Assembly: GCF_009858175.1 (NCBI RefSeq)
Contig: NZ_CP047393.1
Span: 1,240,001-1,304,000, forward strand
Origin: Pontibacillus sp. HMF3514
Lineage (GTDB): Bacteria > Bacillota > Bacilli > Bacillales > BH030062
Direction: 5' to 3'
Length of the DNA: 64,000 nucleotides
Below, piece after piece: positions 8,256 to 16,730 of the stretch; positions within the stretch are counted from its first letter, which is position 1; every line of letters begins with the position of its first letter. The position numbers were made by a program, and so were the translations under genes. The notes under the pieces were generated by a model that had not been told where the DNA came from, searched no databases, and saw only the letters and a program-made list of their open reading frames with translations.

Positions 8256-8453
8256 TTGGGCTTAGTCCAGTTGCTTCTTTTTTATGTTTCTTTACACCGA
8301 ATCATGGTTGAAATATCGATGATCTACTATATTCATTGCATACATTTTTAGTAAACTAGGATTAGTTTGTTAATACACGCTAGGTAGGGGGGATTAAGAT
8401 TATAATAGGTACTAAATGTATTTTTTAAATACTAGTACACCAATTTTGGTATA

Positions 8454-8498
8454 GGTGCCATACTTTATCGATTTAGCAGAGTGGGGGTCAGGTACCTT
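8454..8498. repeat. GTGCCTGACCCC palindrome, decayed copy 4
   Basis: GGTGCCATAC and GAGTGGGGGTCAGGTACCTT remain. The left arm has lost its GACCCCC block, so no stable stem forms. It lies directly before the ribosome site of the next gene, where an intact terminator would silence it. Confidence 0.6.
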
Positions 8499-8520
8499 GC
8501 AACAAAAGGAGGTGAACGAT

Positions 8521-8802
8521 ATGCACCAAGGTGATGAAGTTTTTATAACGAAGTCAGGAAAGTACTATCATTATTTTGACGATGATTGTCCAACGTCTTC
8601 AAGCATTCTTAAGGGGAAGAAGGAAGCGCAAAAGGTTAGGGAAGAAGAGGCCAAGGAAATGGGGCTTACGCTGTGTAAGCATTGTGCGAAAGAGTATGAA
8701 GAGGATATGAAGGAAAGACAAGGATGTGTGGGTGCTGCGGTTTTCTTTATTGGAGCGGCAGTTGCATCGGTTGAATTTTTTACATATGTGATAGGATTAT
8801 AA
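8521..8802 (+). CDS. small membrane-anchored cysteine protein
   Basis: A 93-residue protein of unknown function. The N-terminal part GKYYHYFDDDCP (10-21) and CKHCAKEY (52-59) form the pattern G-K-Y-H-x(n)-C ... C-x-x-C that occurs as a small metal-binding tail in several Firmicute surface and nuclease proteins. Residues 70-93 are hydrophobic and could be a C-terminal membrane anchor. The ATG at 8521 has AAAGGAGGTGA seven bases before it. The larger frame starting upstream crosses a repeat and is discarded. Confidence 0.65.
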   Translation: MHQGDEVFITKSGKYYHYFDDDCPTSSSILKGKKEAQKVREEEAKEMGLTLCKHCAKEYEEDMKERQGCVGAAVFFIGAAVASVEFFTYVIGL

Positions 8803-8823
8803 AGCAGAAAAACACTCAATGAA

Positions 8824-8897
8824 AGGTGCCTGACCCCTATCGCTTTAAAGCAGTGGGGGTCAGGCACTTCTAAGGCACTTCTTTTAGGCACTTCTTT
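8824..8897. repeat. GTGCCTGACCCC palindrome, copy 5, with extra tail units
   Basis: The core is 8824-8869. The tail motif AGGCACTTCT is repeated at about 8873 and 8886, as if the 3' arm had been duplicated by slippage. It lies between the convergent small cysteine protein gene and the subtilisin gene. Confidence 0.8.
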
Positions 8898-8901
8898 TAT
8901 T

Positions 8902-10620
8902 TTACTTCAATATTCTTTCAATCGTGTAGGTTCCGGTGTATTGCTCTGTCGTATTTAAGTAACCGATTACGTCTACCGTGTAGTCACCTTCTATTGTGTT
9001 AGGAATAAAGGTTTCCTCTACTGTGGTAGCAGCGTTTCCAGAAGATCCTGCTAAATCACCATTTGGGTCTCTAACTTCTAAATCTAAATCATTTGTTGGA
9101 GATACCCATTCAATTTTTACATTAAGACTTACTGTATCTTTACCTAGGTTAATCGTGTAATAATCATGAGATGCTGCATCCGCATCGGCGGCGCCAGGCC
9201 CAATGGAACTGTTCCACGTTTCTGTAACAAAATAGGTTTCATATGTTTTGCCCGTTTCTTTATCCTTATACTGTCCAGTGGTTGCTTTTGTTTTTGACGC
9301 TTGCTCTACTGCAGCATATGCATCTACATAACCTTTTCCTACTTCATGGAGTTCATAGCCACTCATGGGTTCTGCTGTTTTTTCCATAATATCTAATACT
9401 GCATCTGGATGAAGGTCTGGCTGTGCTTCTCTCATTAATGCAACGATTCCAGAGATATGAGGTGTTGCCATACTAGTACCACTTGCTGTTGTATAATATG
9501 GAAGATACTGCTCCTCAATATAATTCACATCCGTAGTCGTACCCAGCGAATTCATCACGAGACCAGTAGAAGACTTTGTGGAAACAATATCAACACCTGG
9601 TGCTGTGATATCTGGATGAACAAATTCATCACCTGGAATACCTCTTGAAGAGAAGTCGGCTAGTTGCTTATCTTTCGTTCCAGCAGCAACGGATATCACC
9701 CATGGGGCTGCTGAATATGGATTTAATGTATTGTTTTCAGGTCCTTCGTTCCCAGCGGCAAACGTTACAACCATACCAGCATCATGTAACTTTTTAGAAG
9801 CAACGTTAATGGGGTTATTTGGAGAATAATCGCCAGTAGTTCCCCAACTATTGCTTACGACGTCAATACCATACTCCTCATGATGTTCTAAGACATAGTT
9901 AAATGCTTCAAGAGACCAAAGAATATTAATCCCTTCCCCAGTACCAAGTCCAACCAACTGTGCATCTGGTGCAATACCAGCATACAACCCATCACTAGCA
10001 GTTCCATTACCAGCAATTGTACCAGCTACATGTGTCCCATGACCTGAAGAGGTATCTGTATTCACTACATCTTCTAGATAAAGACTCTCATCACCAAAAA
10101 TACTGTCCCCAACTAGGAACTTTACATTTTGAATGACTTTATCTCCATATGGAAGGTCCTGATGTGTAGCGTCAATTCCGCTGTCTACCACAGCAATTGT
10201 TGTTCCTTTTCCAGTATAGCCGAGGTCGTTCCACACTCGTTCAGCCCCTACAAGCTTACGACTGTCTTTCATAAAATAATCTAATTTCTTATTGTAATAG
10301 ATTGATCGTGCGTTTAAGCCTTGATCTAAAAGGTCGTTCACTTGACTGTTTGTCCCTGTAATAGCCACCATTGGAAGCTTACTGTATGTTTTAGTGTCTA
10401 ACCCTAAATTCTGTAGAGCGTCCAAGTCTGATTCAGATGGCATTTGATCATAAGTTATTACAGCCTCAACGATAAAATCGCTAGATTCTGAGCTTAAAAC
10501 TTCCTTAAGCGCATCGCCTACTTCTAATGAAGTGGCATTGGCCTTTGTTGAATGAAGATAACTAGATCCAAAACTAAATAAAACGAGCAATGCTATACTT
10601 ACTTTGATAAAAAATTTCAA
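8902..10620 (-). CDS. secreted subtilisin-like serine protease with C-terminal PPC domain
   Basis: An extracellular S8-family protease of 572 residues. The signal peptide is at residues 1-29 (KFFIKVSIALLVLFSFGSSY ... ANA), followed by an I9-like propeptide (about 35-115) and the catalytic domain with Asp in VVDSGID, His in GHGTHVAGT and Ser in GTSMATPHISG. The last ~100 residues are a pre-peptidase C-terminal (PPC) beta domain (DLDLEVRDPNG). I chose the TTG at 10620 because GGAGGG lies 7 bases upstream; the ATG at 10635 overlaps that site and has none of its own. The gene is monocistronic, with a repeat terminator at its 3' end. Confidence 0.92.
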   Translation of the reverse strand: MKFFIKVSIALLVLFSFGSSYLHSTKANATSLEVGDALKEVLSSESSDFIVEAVITYDQMPSESDLDALQNLGLDTKTYSKLPMVAITGTNSQVNDLLDQGLNARSIYYNKKLDYFMKDSRKLVGAERVWNDLGYTGKGTTIAVVDSGIDATHQDLPYGDKVIQNVKFLVGDSIFGDESLYLEDVVNTDTSSGHGTHVAGTIAGNGTASDGLYAGIAPDAQLVGLGTGEGINILWSLEAFNYVLEHHEEYGIDVVSNSWGTTGDYSPNNPINVASKKLHDAGMVVTFAAGNEGPENNTLNPYSAAPWVISVAAGTKDKQLADFSSRGIPGDEFVHPDITAPGVDIVSTKSSTGLVMNSLGTTTDVNYIEEQYLPYYTTASGTSMATPHISGIVALMREAQPDLHPDAVLDIMEKTAEPMSGYELHEVGKGYVDAYAAVEQASKTKATTGQYKDKETGKTYETYFVTETWNSSIGPGAADADAASHDYYTINLGKDTVSLNVKIEWVSPTNDLDLEVRDPNGDLAGSSGNAATTVEETFIPNTIEGDYTVDVIGYLNTTEQYTGTYTIERILK

Positions 10621-10856
10621 AACTTTTCCCTCCATTTCAGTATTTGTAATTTATGGTGATGGAAATATTTCATAATTTCAAATATATATTGTTAATTTTC
10701 TGAAAACAAAACCATCAGACTAGTTATTAGTGATATTATCGGCCTATATAAATGTAAATATTATCCACTTTTGGCTTCTTGTTTTGTCATCATTCTATCA
10801 AACTATGTTTTTCTTAGCGGTACATATAACGGTGGGGCTATTGGAGCTTGAAAAGG

Positions 10857-10920
10857 AAGTGCCTGACCCCCATTGCTTTAAAGCGGTGGGGGTCAGGCAC
10901 TTTTTGAGGCACTTGAACTA
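10857..10920. repeat. GTGCCTGACCCC palindrome, copy 6
   Basis: Intact core 10857-10905 with T5, then one extra GAGGCACTT tail unit. It lies just after the 3' end of the minus-strand small gene at 10918 and serves as its terminator on that strand. Confidence 0.8.
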
Positions 10921-11076
10921 GAATAAGATCTCATCTGCTTTAACTTCTGCTTCTTTTTCTTCGTATTGTTCGAGGACTTCGAGCATTTTGTTTGTGATGC
11001 TTTCGATTTCTCGACGGCTATAACCTAATTCGTTCATGGCGATCGTGGTGTAGGCGAGTGCGTCATTTTTCTCCAC
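10918..11076 (-). CDS. small protein of unknown function
   Basis: A 52-residue acidic helical protein starting MEKNDALAYTTIAMNELGYS. The GTG at 11076 has TTAGGAGG six bases upstream; the longer frame from 11109 reads through that ribosome site. Residues 20-50 (SRREIESITNKMLEVLEQYE) look like a helix, possibly a short coiled coil. No homologue that I can name. It is divergent from the TANGO2-type gene. Confidence 0.6.
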   Translation of the reverse strand: MEKNDALAYTTIAMNELGYSRREIESITNKMLEVLEQYEEKEAEVKADEILF

Positions 11077-11149
11077 TTGGGTTCCTCCTAATGATCCATT
11101 CTTTTTCATAGTGTGTACAAATCATGAAAAATGTATTAGTTGTCTCTCT

Positions 11150-11179
11150 TTGGGATTATCCGTTCTTATCCTTTATAAT
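11150..11179 (+). promoter_or_regulatory. candidate sigma-A promoter for the TANGO2-type gene
   Basis: TTGGGA (11150-11155), an 18-base spacer and a perfect TATAAT (11174-11179), 41 bases before the start codon. Confidence 0.55.
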
Positions 11180-11219
11180 AGGGGGAATCATTCTTTTATG
11201 GAGCAAGGAGATGACTTGC

Positions 11220-11969
11220 ATGTGCTTAATCAACTTCGCCTATGGCATAGACGATACATACGACTTGGTGGTAGCCGCCAATCGAGATGAGTTTTACGAA
11301 CGTCCCACTGCTCAAGCCCATTTTTGGGAGGATGCTCCTCATATTTTGGCAGGACGTGATTTAGAAAAGATGGGTACATGGATGGGTGTGACAAAAGAAG
11401 GGCGTTTTGCTGCGCTTACGAATTATCGTGATCCTGGTGAAGAGACGGAAGGGAAGCGGTCTCGTGGAGAACTCGTGAGTGGATTTTTGATGGGGGATGA
11501 GGATCCGGAGAGCTATTTGAAGGGTATTCAAAACAATCGAGATCAGTATCCTGGTTTTAACCTAATCGTTTATGATGGGCGGTCGCTTTTCTATTATTCG
11601 AATAGAGAAGATGAGATTCGAGTGCTTGAACCTGGTGTGTATGGATTGAGTAATCACTTGTTGAACACGCCTTGGCCGAAAGTAACGAAAGGGAAAGAAG
11701 GGCTGCAACAATGCTTGAAGGGGTCTGCAGGAAACTTGAAGGAATGTATCTTCTCAAGCTTACAACATGCAGAGCCTGCGCCTGATGAAGAGTTACCAGA
11801 TACGGGAATACCACTTGAATGGGAGCGTAATCTCTCTCCACTATTTATTCAGACGCCTCAATACGGTACAAGAGCTTCCACACTTGTGTTTATGAATAGA
11901 GAAGAGGTCCGCTTTGTAGAACGTGTATATGAAAGAGATTCTTCTCATGAACAGGAGTTTACCATTTGA
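11220..11969 (+). CDS. NRDE/TANGO2-family protein
   Basis: A 249-residue protein with the hallmark AANRDEFYERPT near its N-terminus, which names the NRDE family (Ntn-hydrolase-like fold; eukaryotic TANGO2). Cys2 directly after the initiator Met is the position of the nucleophile in Ntn hydrolases. This supports ATG 11220, which has AAGGAG nine bases upstream, over the ATG at 11211 and longer starts. The biochemical role is unsettled; haem handling and lipid metabolism have been proposed for the family. Monocistronic, ending at a repeat terminator. Confidence 0.8.
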   Translation: MCLINFAYGIDDTYDLVVAANRDEFYERPTAQAHFWEDAPHILAGRDLEKMGTWMGVTKEGRFAALTNYRDPGEETEGKRSRGELVSGFLMGDEDPESYLKGIQNNRDQYPGFNLIVYDGRSLFYYSNREDEIRVLEPGVYGLSNHLLNTPWPKVTKGKEGLQQCLKGSAGNLKECIFSSLQHAEPAPDEELPDTGIPLEWERNLSPLFIQTPQYGTRASTLVFMNREEVRFVERVYERDSSHEQEFTI

Positions 11970-11970
11970 A

Positions 11971-12018
11971 AAGTGCCTGTCCCCTAATGCTTTAAAGCGA
12001 TGGGGGTCAGGCACTTTT
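11971..12018. repeat. GTGCCTGACCCC palindrome, copy 7
   Basis: AAGTGCCTGTCCCCTAATGC with mirror GATGGGGGTCAGGCACTTTT; two arm mismatches. It starts 2 bases after the NRDE stop codon. Confidence 0.8.
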
Positions 12019-12021
12019 AAA

Positions 12022-12085
12022 GTTTAGTTAATCTTACTACGGGCTCAGTCCAGTCCCTTCGTTGCTAAACGGGCGCTTCCACTTT
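12022..12085. repeat. solo 3' half of the structured interspersed element
   Basis: TTTAGTTAATCTTACTACGG, GGCTCAGTCCAGTCCCTTCG and CGGGCGCTTCC match the right-hand third of the elements at 4.1, 28.3, 55.3 and 57.1 kb. The left part is absent and the region begins next to palindrome copy 7. Confidence 0.75.
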
Positions 12086-12095
12086 TCTTATTTAT

Positions 12096-13748
12096 TCATT
12101 CATTCATCCATACTTCTCCATCCTTGTAGCTCATTTGCTCAGGATAACGAAGGTCAACAATTTCTTCTTGTATTTCTTGAGATGGAGCCTTTGTAGAAAG
12201 GGATACGATGATGTTGGTGAGGATGGCTGAAGCTGCACCGAACACCCCGGCACCTGTATCGAGGATGCCTAAAATCGTAAAGCCTCCGTATTTTGCTGCG
12301 AATATATAACCTAATGTCACGCTTAACCCTACGACCATTCCTGCAATAGCTCCTGGACCATTTGCGCGTTTCCACCATACACCTAATAATAGGGCAGGGA
12401 AGAATGATCCTGAGGCTAGAGCAAATGCCCAGGCGACAATTTGTGTAATGGCACCAGGTGGGTTTAATGCGGTAAGGCCTGCAATGACGGTTGCAATCAC
12501 AATCGACCATCGACCAACTGCTAAACGTTTTTGCTCACTTGCATTTGGGTTAATGGTTCTGAAGTAGATGTCATGAGAAAGAGCAGCTGAGATGGCAATC
12601 ATGAGTCCACCTGCCGTAGATAATGCTGCAGCCATGGCGCCTGCTGCCATTAATCCAATTACAAAAATTCCTAGGTTTGCAATTTCAGGGGTTGCCATGA
12701 CAACGATGTCCTTACTAATCACAATTTCAGCCCATTGAAGTATGCCATCACCATTTTGGTCGGCTACAGATAAACGTCCGGTATTTACCCAAGCAGTTGT
12801 CCATTCGGGTAGGTTATTAATAGGACTTCCTGCTACATTGGTCATCAAAATAAAACGAGAAAAGGCTGCATAAGCAGGAGCCGATAAATAAAGTAGGCCA
12901 ATAAATAATAGTGCCCAAGCTCCACTCCAGCGCGCTGCTTTCATGGTTGAAACGGTGTAAAAACGTACAATAACGTGAGGAAGGCCAGCTGTACCTGCCA
13001 TCAATGTAAACATGAGGGCAAGAAACTGCCATTTCGTTGATTCTGTAAAAGGAACTAGGTATTCAGATATGCCAAGCTCTTGATCCAACTGACCTAATTC
13101 ACCTATGATTTCCCCATAAGAAATCCATGGTAGAGGGTTTTGAGTAAGTTGAAGAGACATGAAGATAACAGGGATTAAATAAGCGATAATTAAAATGATA
13201 TATTGAGCGACTTGTGTCCATGTAATCCCTTTCATACCACCAAAGGCTGAATAAAAGGCAATTAATACAACGCCAATTAATGTACCGACAGCCGCATCGA
13301 CTTCTAGTAATCGTCCGATAACGACTCCGGAGCCTGATAACTGACCGATGGAGTAGGTGAAACTAATGATAATGGTAGCCAAAGCAGCAATTAATCGAGC
13401 TGTATCACTTTTGTAACGGTCACCAATAAATTCAGGCACAGTGTAACGCCCATATTTTCGTAGTTGGGGAGCAAGTAAAAAGGTAAGTAAAAGGTAACCA
13501 CCTGACCAACCCATAATATATGCGAGTCCATCATAGCCCAAAATCATAACGGTACCAGCCATTCCGATAAAGGAAGCGGCACTCATCCAATCCGCACCAA
13601 TAGCCATACCATTAAAAACAGGTGGGACTCCACGACCTGCTACGTAAAAGTCTGAAGTCGCTTTGGCCTTATTATAGAGAGCGATCCATATGTATAGACC
13701 GAATGTTAATCCTATGAGAGTTAGTGAGACTAAAAACTGTATATCCAA
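12096..13748 (-). CDS. sodium:solute symporter, acetate-permease type (SSS family)
   Basis: A 550-residue polytopic membrane carrier with about 13 hydrophobic segments and SSS motifs (GMAIGADWMSAASFIGMAG about 40-60; GLMAAGAMAAALSTAGGLM about 365-385). A hydrophilic insert DQNGDGILQWAE resembles an EF-hand loop and occurs in the VC_2705-type subgroup that pairs with a DUF4212 small subunit, encoded just upstream. The TTG at 13748 has GAAGGAGGAG five bases upstream; the ATG at 13772 reads through that site. Probable substrate is acetate or a similar short acid. A cre site lies before the first gene of the operon. Confidence 0.88.
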   Translation of the reverse strand: MDIQFLVSLTLIGLTFGLYIWIALYNKAKATSDFYVAGRGVPPVFNGMAIGADWMSAASFIGMAGTVMILGYDGLAYIMGWSGGYLLLTFLLAPQLRKYGRYTVPEFIGDRYKSDTARLIAALATIIISFTYSIGQLSGSGVVIGRLLEVDAAVGTLIGVVLIAFYSAFGGMKGITWTQVAQYIILIIAYLIPVIFMSLQLTQNPLPWISYGEIIGELGQLDQELGISEYLVPFTESTKWQFLALMFTLMAGTAGLPHVIVRFYTVSTMKAARWSGAWALLFIGLLYLSAPAYAAFSRFILMTNVAGSPINNLPEWTTAWVNTGRLSVADQNGDGILQWAEIVISKDIVVMATPEIANLGIFVIGLMAAGAMAAALSTAGGLMIAISAALSHDIYFRTINPNASEQKRLAVGRWSIVIATVIAGLTALNPPGAITQIVAWAFALASGSFFPALLLGVWWKRANGPGAIAGMVVGLSVTLGYIFAAKYGGFTILGILDTGAGVFGAASAILTNIIVSLSTKAPSQEIQEEIVDLRYPEQMSYKDGEVWMNE

Positions 13749-13791
13749 TGTTTCTCCTCCTTCTGTATCCAAAAGATCGAATTAGCAAGAA

Positions 13792-14094
13792 TTATTGATC
13801 TACTGTATGACCTGCACTAATGGCTTCATTTTGCTTTTCATCTATTCCATATTTTTGATCAATTTTGTCACTTACGATCGCATTGACAAATAAAAGGAGA
13901 ATAAAGGTTAATACAGAACCTTGAGCACCCATGAAATAATGAAATGGAATCCCATTGATAGTGTAAGCAGATAAAGGTTCAGCGAAAAGAACAACACCAT
14001 AAGAAACAGCAAACCAAATGACTAAGTAAATGGCAGTGGCAATGTTCCTAGCGCGAAAATAGCTATCTGCGACATGTTTCTCTACTTTTTTCAT
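13792..14094 (-). CDS. symporter small subunit, DUF4212
   Basis: A 100-residue protein with two membrane segments (about 18-40 and 58-78) and the conserved DSYFRARNIATAIYLVIWF region typical of the small subunit that accompanies VC_2705-like Na+/solute symporters. It ends 43 bp before the symporter start. The ribosome site GGGAGGTG precedes the ATG. It belongs in one operon with the symporter and probably with the small gene at 14127. Confidence 0.85.
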   Translation of the reverse strand: MKKVEKHVADSYFRARNIATAIYLVIWFAVSYGVVLFAEPLSAYTINGIPFHYFMGAQGSVLTFILLLFVNAIVSDKIDQKYGIDEKQNEAISAGHTVDQ

Positions 14095-14126
14095 ATTTTC
14101 ACCTCCCTTCGGTGCGAATGCTTAAG

Positions 14127-14312
14127 CTATCCTCTTAAGTTAAAAATAAAGCGGACGGTTTCCCAGAACGGAAGGGGCACTAACATGATTTTAATGAGCA
14201 TAAATGTAAATATAGCTAGAATAGGAAGTCCTAATAGAATGGGTTTCTTTTTATTCAAAGCAAAGAATACTGATAAAATGGTCAGGATTGAAAATAGTAA
14301 AACTAGAATCAT
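14127..14312 (-). CDS. small membrane protein, first gene of symporter operon
   Basis: A 61-residue protein with two hydrophobic stretches (2-20 and 27-48). The ribosome site AAGGGGG lies seven bases upstream. It is 32 bp before the DUF4212 gene on the same strand. I do not recognise a family; the location suggests an accessory of the symporter. Confidence 0.6.
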   Translation of the reverse strand: MILVLLFSILTILSVFFALNKKKPILLGLPILAIFTFMLIKIMLVPLPFWETVRFIFNLRG

Positions 14313-14328
14313 TTGATTTCCCCCTTGG

Positions 14329-14342
14329 TGAAAGCGTTAACA
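14329..14342. promoter_or_regulatory. CcpA cre site for symporter operon
   Basis: TGAAAGCGTTAACA fits the cre consensus TGWNANCGNTNWCA at every position. It lies 17 bases before the first start codon of the minus-strand operon, downstream of the likely promoter, so CcpA bound here should block transcription when sugar is abundant. Confidence 0.75.
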
Positions 14343-14371
14343 AAAAGGTACATGTTCATTGGTTTCACTTA

Positions 14372-14400
14372 ATTATGTGAGTAAATATAAAATTTTTGAA
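14372..14400 (-). promoter_or_regulatory. candidate promoter of symporter operon
   Basis: On the minus strand TTCAAA (14400-14395), a 17-base spacer and CATAAT (14377-14372). Matches are moderate, but the place just upstream of the cre site is right. Confidence 0.4.
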
Positions 14401-14557
14401 AATTTAATTAATTGCCATTATTAAGAAAATTATTTGTGATGTCAAGAGGTTAATATACTTAATTTGGTTTATTATCCATTGAGTGTAGTATAGAGCGAGT
14501 GTATAAAGATGGAACAAGCACAGAAAGAGATTTTACGTTATAATAGCGTTTGGGATG

Positions 14558-14588
14558 AAAGCCTAGTCGGTTCATGATTAGGCTTTTT
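14558..14588 (+). terminator. terminator-like hairpin in leader of SEC-C gene
   Basis: AAAGCCTA pairs with TAGGCTTT, and T5 follows, 35 bases before the SEC-C start. A TATAAT at 14539-14544 lies before it. This could be an attenuator, or a terminator of a short leader transcript. Confidence 0.5.
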
Positions 14589-14622
14589 GTACGTTTTTTG
14601 TAAGAAAAGGAGTTAAAGATAC

Positions 14623-16722
14623 ATGAGTGAGTCAGTTAGACGTAATGACCCGTGTCCTTGTGGGAGCGGGAAGAAATATAAGAAGTGCTGTATGAATAAA
14701 CAGCAAGTGGTGCAGTTAAAAGAGGTGAAGGAAGAGCGTTTCCTTCAACAAAAGAACCAGCTTACGAGTAAGTTGAGATCCTTTATACATGATAAGGTTT
14801 CAGCAGGTGAGACGTACCAACTGGAAACCACATTTAATAAGCGAAGCGGGCGTGTGTTGCAGCAACATAAGCCTTATGCTCATTTCTGGATGTACTTTTT
14901 CTATCGTTATGAAAATGGACTTCGTGGGATTGAGTGGTTTGTGAAGGAGCAAGGCCATCGCCTGGATCAAGATGAGCGTAAAATGGCTGAACGTTGGATG
15001 CAGCTTAAGCCACAGCTCGTGCAAGCCGTTGAGGATCAAGAGGAGAATGTGATTTTTGAAGATATCGTAACAAAAGAAGCATATGCTGCACCTAAGTCCG
15101 AGGAGCATATTTCGTATGTAAAACCATGGTACGGAGCGTTGGGGCTACTTGAGCCGAAAGACGACGTTCATTATTTCAACGGCATGCGTGTCATGGTAGG
15201 ACCATATGGGTTACGAAATGCGAAGCTAAAGGCTGAGGAGATCCAGGAGAGTACAGGACTTTCTCTTGATGAGGTACTCATCGATTATTACCCTGAAGTT
15301 TTCGCAGCGCTTCATCGAACGATTGAGGATAACGTCCCAGAAGGTGAAAACTATGAAGCGAAGGAGTATAAGTATTTCTTCAGTGTTGAGGACCAAGAAC
15401 GTGCTACGGCATTTTTCGTAAATGATCATTCCTTCCAAATCGATGAGTGGACAGAATCTAGTCAGGAACTCACTTGGACGGGGAACTGGAAAACGTATGA
15501 GGACAATGAGATGAATGGTGAGATTTTAATTGCGGATGTTTACGCTGTGCTTTCCATTCAAAATGGAAAGCTTACGGTACAAACGTATGGAATCGAACAT
15601 ATGAATGCGATCTTCAAAAAACTGACGGAGGCACGCGGCGTGTTTATCTATCAGGATGAAAAGGTTACATCCATTGGAAACTTACCGATTCAGATCAAGC
15701 CAAAAACGGTTCGAATTCAGGATGGCATCCCTTCCTATTTTGCCTTGTACGCGCAAAATGAAGAGCTGTTAAATGTGGACGCACAGATTCCAAAATATCA
15801 TTATAAGTCGTTACGTGAGCTTGTGAATGAGGGACATGAACAAGTCGCGGATGATTGGCTGAAGCAAAATGAGTATATGGTTTATGGGAACGTCGTCCAA
15901 CAAGTTGGCGAAGTGGATGTCACTGCTGACTTTAATAAACCACGAAAAGAACTAGGGTTACCTCTTTCAGCTTTTGTAACAGGTGGAGCGGATCGTGTTA
16001 CAGCGTTTAAGCCTGTGGAATCGCCGATTGATAGAGAGACGTATGTGGTGGAAGAAGACATTCCTGAATATGAGGATTTAGGTATTACGAATGAAATGAA
16101 GGATCTGTTTTTTGTTGAGGATCTGTTGCGTTTCTATCGTGAAAAAGTTGATGGGAAGTCTGATGCAACGAAGCGGAAGTATCGAGATAGTCTGTCTGTT
16201 ATTCGCAAGCTTCTTGAGGTAAGCGAGATTCAGAGCTGGGATGCGTGTGATTTTAGTTTCTGGAAATTTGCTTTAACAGAAGGATTCTTTGAGGGAGTTG
16301 GTTATGCCAGCTTGACATATGCAAAAGATTTTATTTCTGTAGTGAGGGCTTTTACGAAGTGGCTTGATAAGGAAAAAGGCATGAATGTTGGAAAAGATGT
16401 AGCTGCATTTCTTAAAGAGAAGGAAAGTTCGATTTTGAATGCAGTAAGAATGGAAAATGCAATTATGGATTCCCCTGAATATCCTAATTTAGAGCATGAG
16501 TTTGAAGCTCAAACTGAGTATGAAATGGATCTGTTTTTAGTAGAGGAAATCAATAAGGATAGCCTAGTCCTTCTAAATTCAGAAGATCAACACCGTACAC
16601 TTTCGATCCCAGAAGGTGCCGTACAATTTGCAGAGGTTAGTATGATGATCCAAGCAGAAATCGGAAAAGCTCGTAACGAATGGGATATTATTAAACTAGG
16701 TGAGGTATTTCCTGCGAAGTGA
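14623..16722 (+). CDS. SEC-C zinc-motif protein with recombinase-like helical domain
   Basis: A 699-residue cytoplasmic protein. Residues 8-25 are a SEC-C zinc motif (NDPCPCGSGKKYKKCC), the ribosome/SecB-binding tail found in SecA, here at the N-terminus. The central ~450 residues I do not recognise. Residues about 495-595 (KSDATKRKYRDSLSVIRKLL ... FTKWLDKEKG) resemble the SAM-like core-binding domain of tyrosine recombinases, but no catalytic domain follows. The ATG has AAAAGGAG nine bases upstream. It is monocistronic behind a terminator-like leader hairpin. Function is unknown; a role in translation quality or nucleic-acid binding is a guess. Confidence 0.8.
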   Translation: MSESVRRNDPCPCGSGKKYKKCCMNKQQVVQLKEVKEERFLQQKNQLTSKLRSFIHDKVSAGETYQLETTFNKRSGRVLQQHKPYAHFWMYFFYRYENGLRGIEWFVKEQGHRLDQDERKMAERWMQLKPQLVQAVEDQEENVIFEDIVTKEAYAAPKSEEHISYVKPWYGALGLLEPKDDVHYFNGMRVMVGPYGLRNAKLKAEEIQESTGLSLDEVLIDYYPEVFAALHRTIEDNVPEGENYEAKEYKYFFSVEDQERATAFFVNDHSFQIDEWTESSQELTWTGNWKTYEDNEMNGEILIADVYAVLSIQNGKLTVQTYGIEHMNAIFKKLTEARGVFIYQDEKVTSIGNLPIQIKPKTVRIQDGIPSYFALYAQNEELLNVDAQIPKYHYKSLRELVNEGHEQVADDWLKQNEYMVYGNVVQQVGEVDVTADFNKPRKELGLPLSAFVTGGADRVTAFKPVESPIDRETYVVEEDIPEYEDLGITNEMKDLFFVEDLLRFYREKVDGKSDATKRKYRDSLSVIRKLLEVSEIQSWDACDFSFWKFALTEGFFEGVGYASLTYAKDFISVVRAFTKWLDKEKGMNVGKDVAAFLKEKESSILNAVRMENAIMDSPEYPNLEHEFEAQTEYEMDLFLVEEINKDSLVLLNSEDQHRTLSIPEGAVQFAEVSMMIQAEIGKARNEWDIIKLGEVFPAK

Positions 16723-16730
16723 TGGATGTA

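Noticed and set aside
8258-8283. GGCTTAGTCCAGTTGCTTCT resembles the 3' end of the structured element
   Set aside because: Only about 20 bases agree and no other landmark is present, so it may be chance.
12154-12510. Long open frame of 118 codons within the symporter gene
   Set aside because: It lies on the same strand in another phase of the SSS gene, with no start signal and no recognisable domain.
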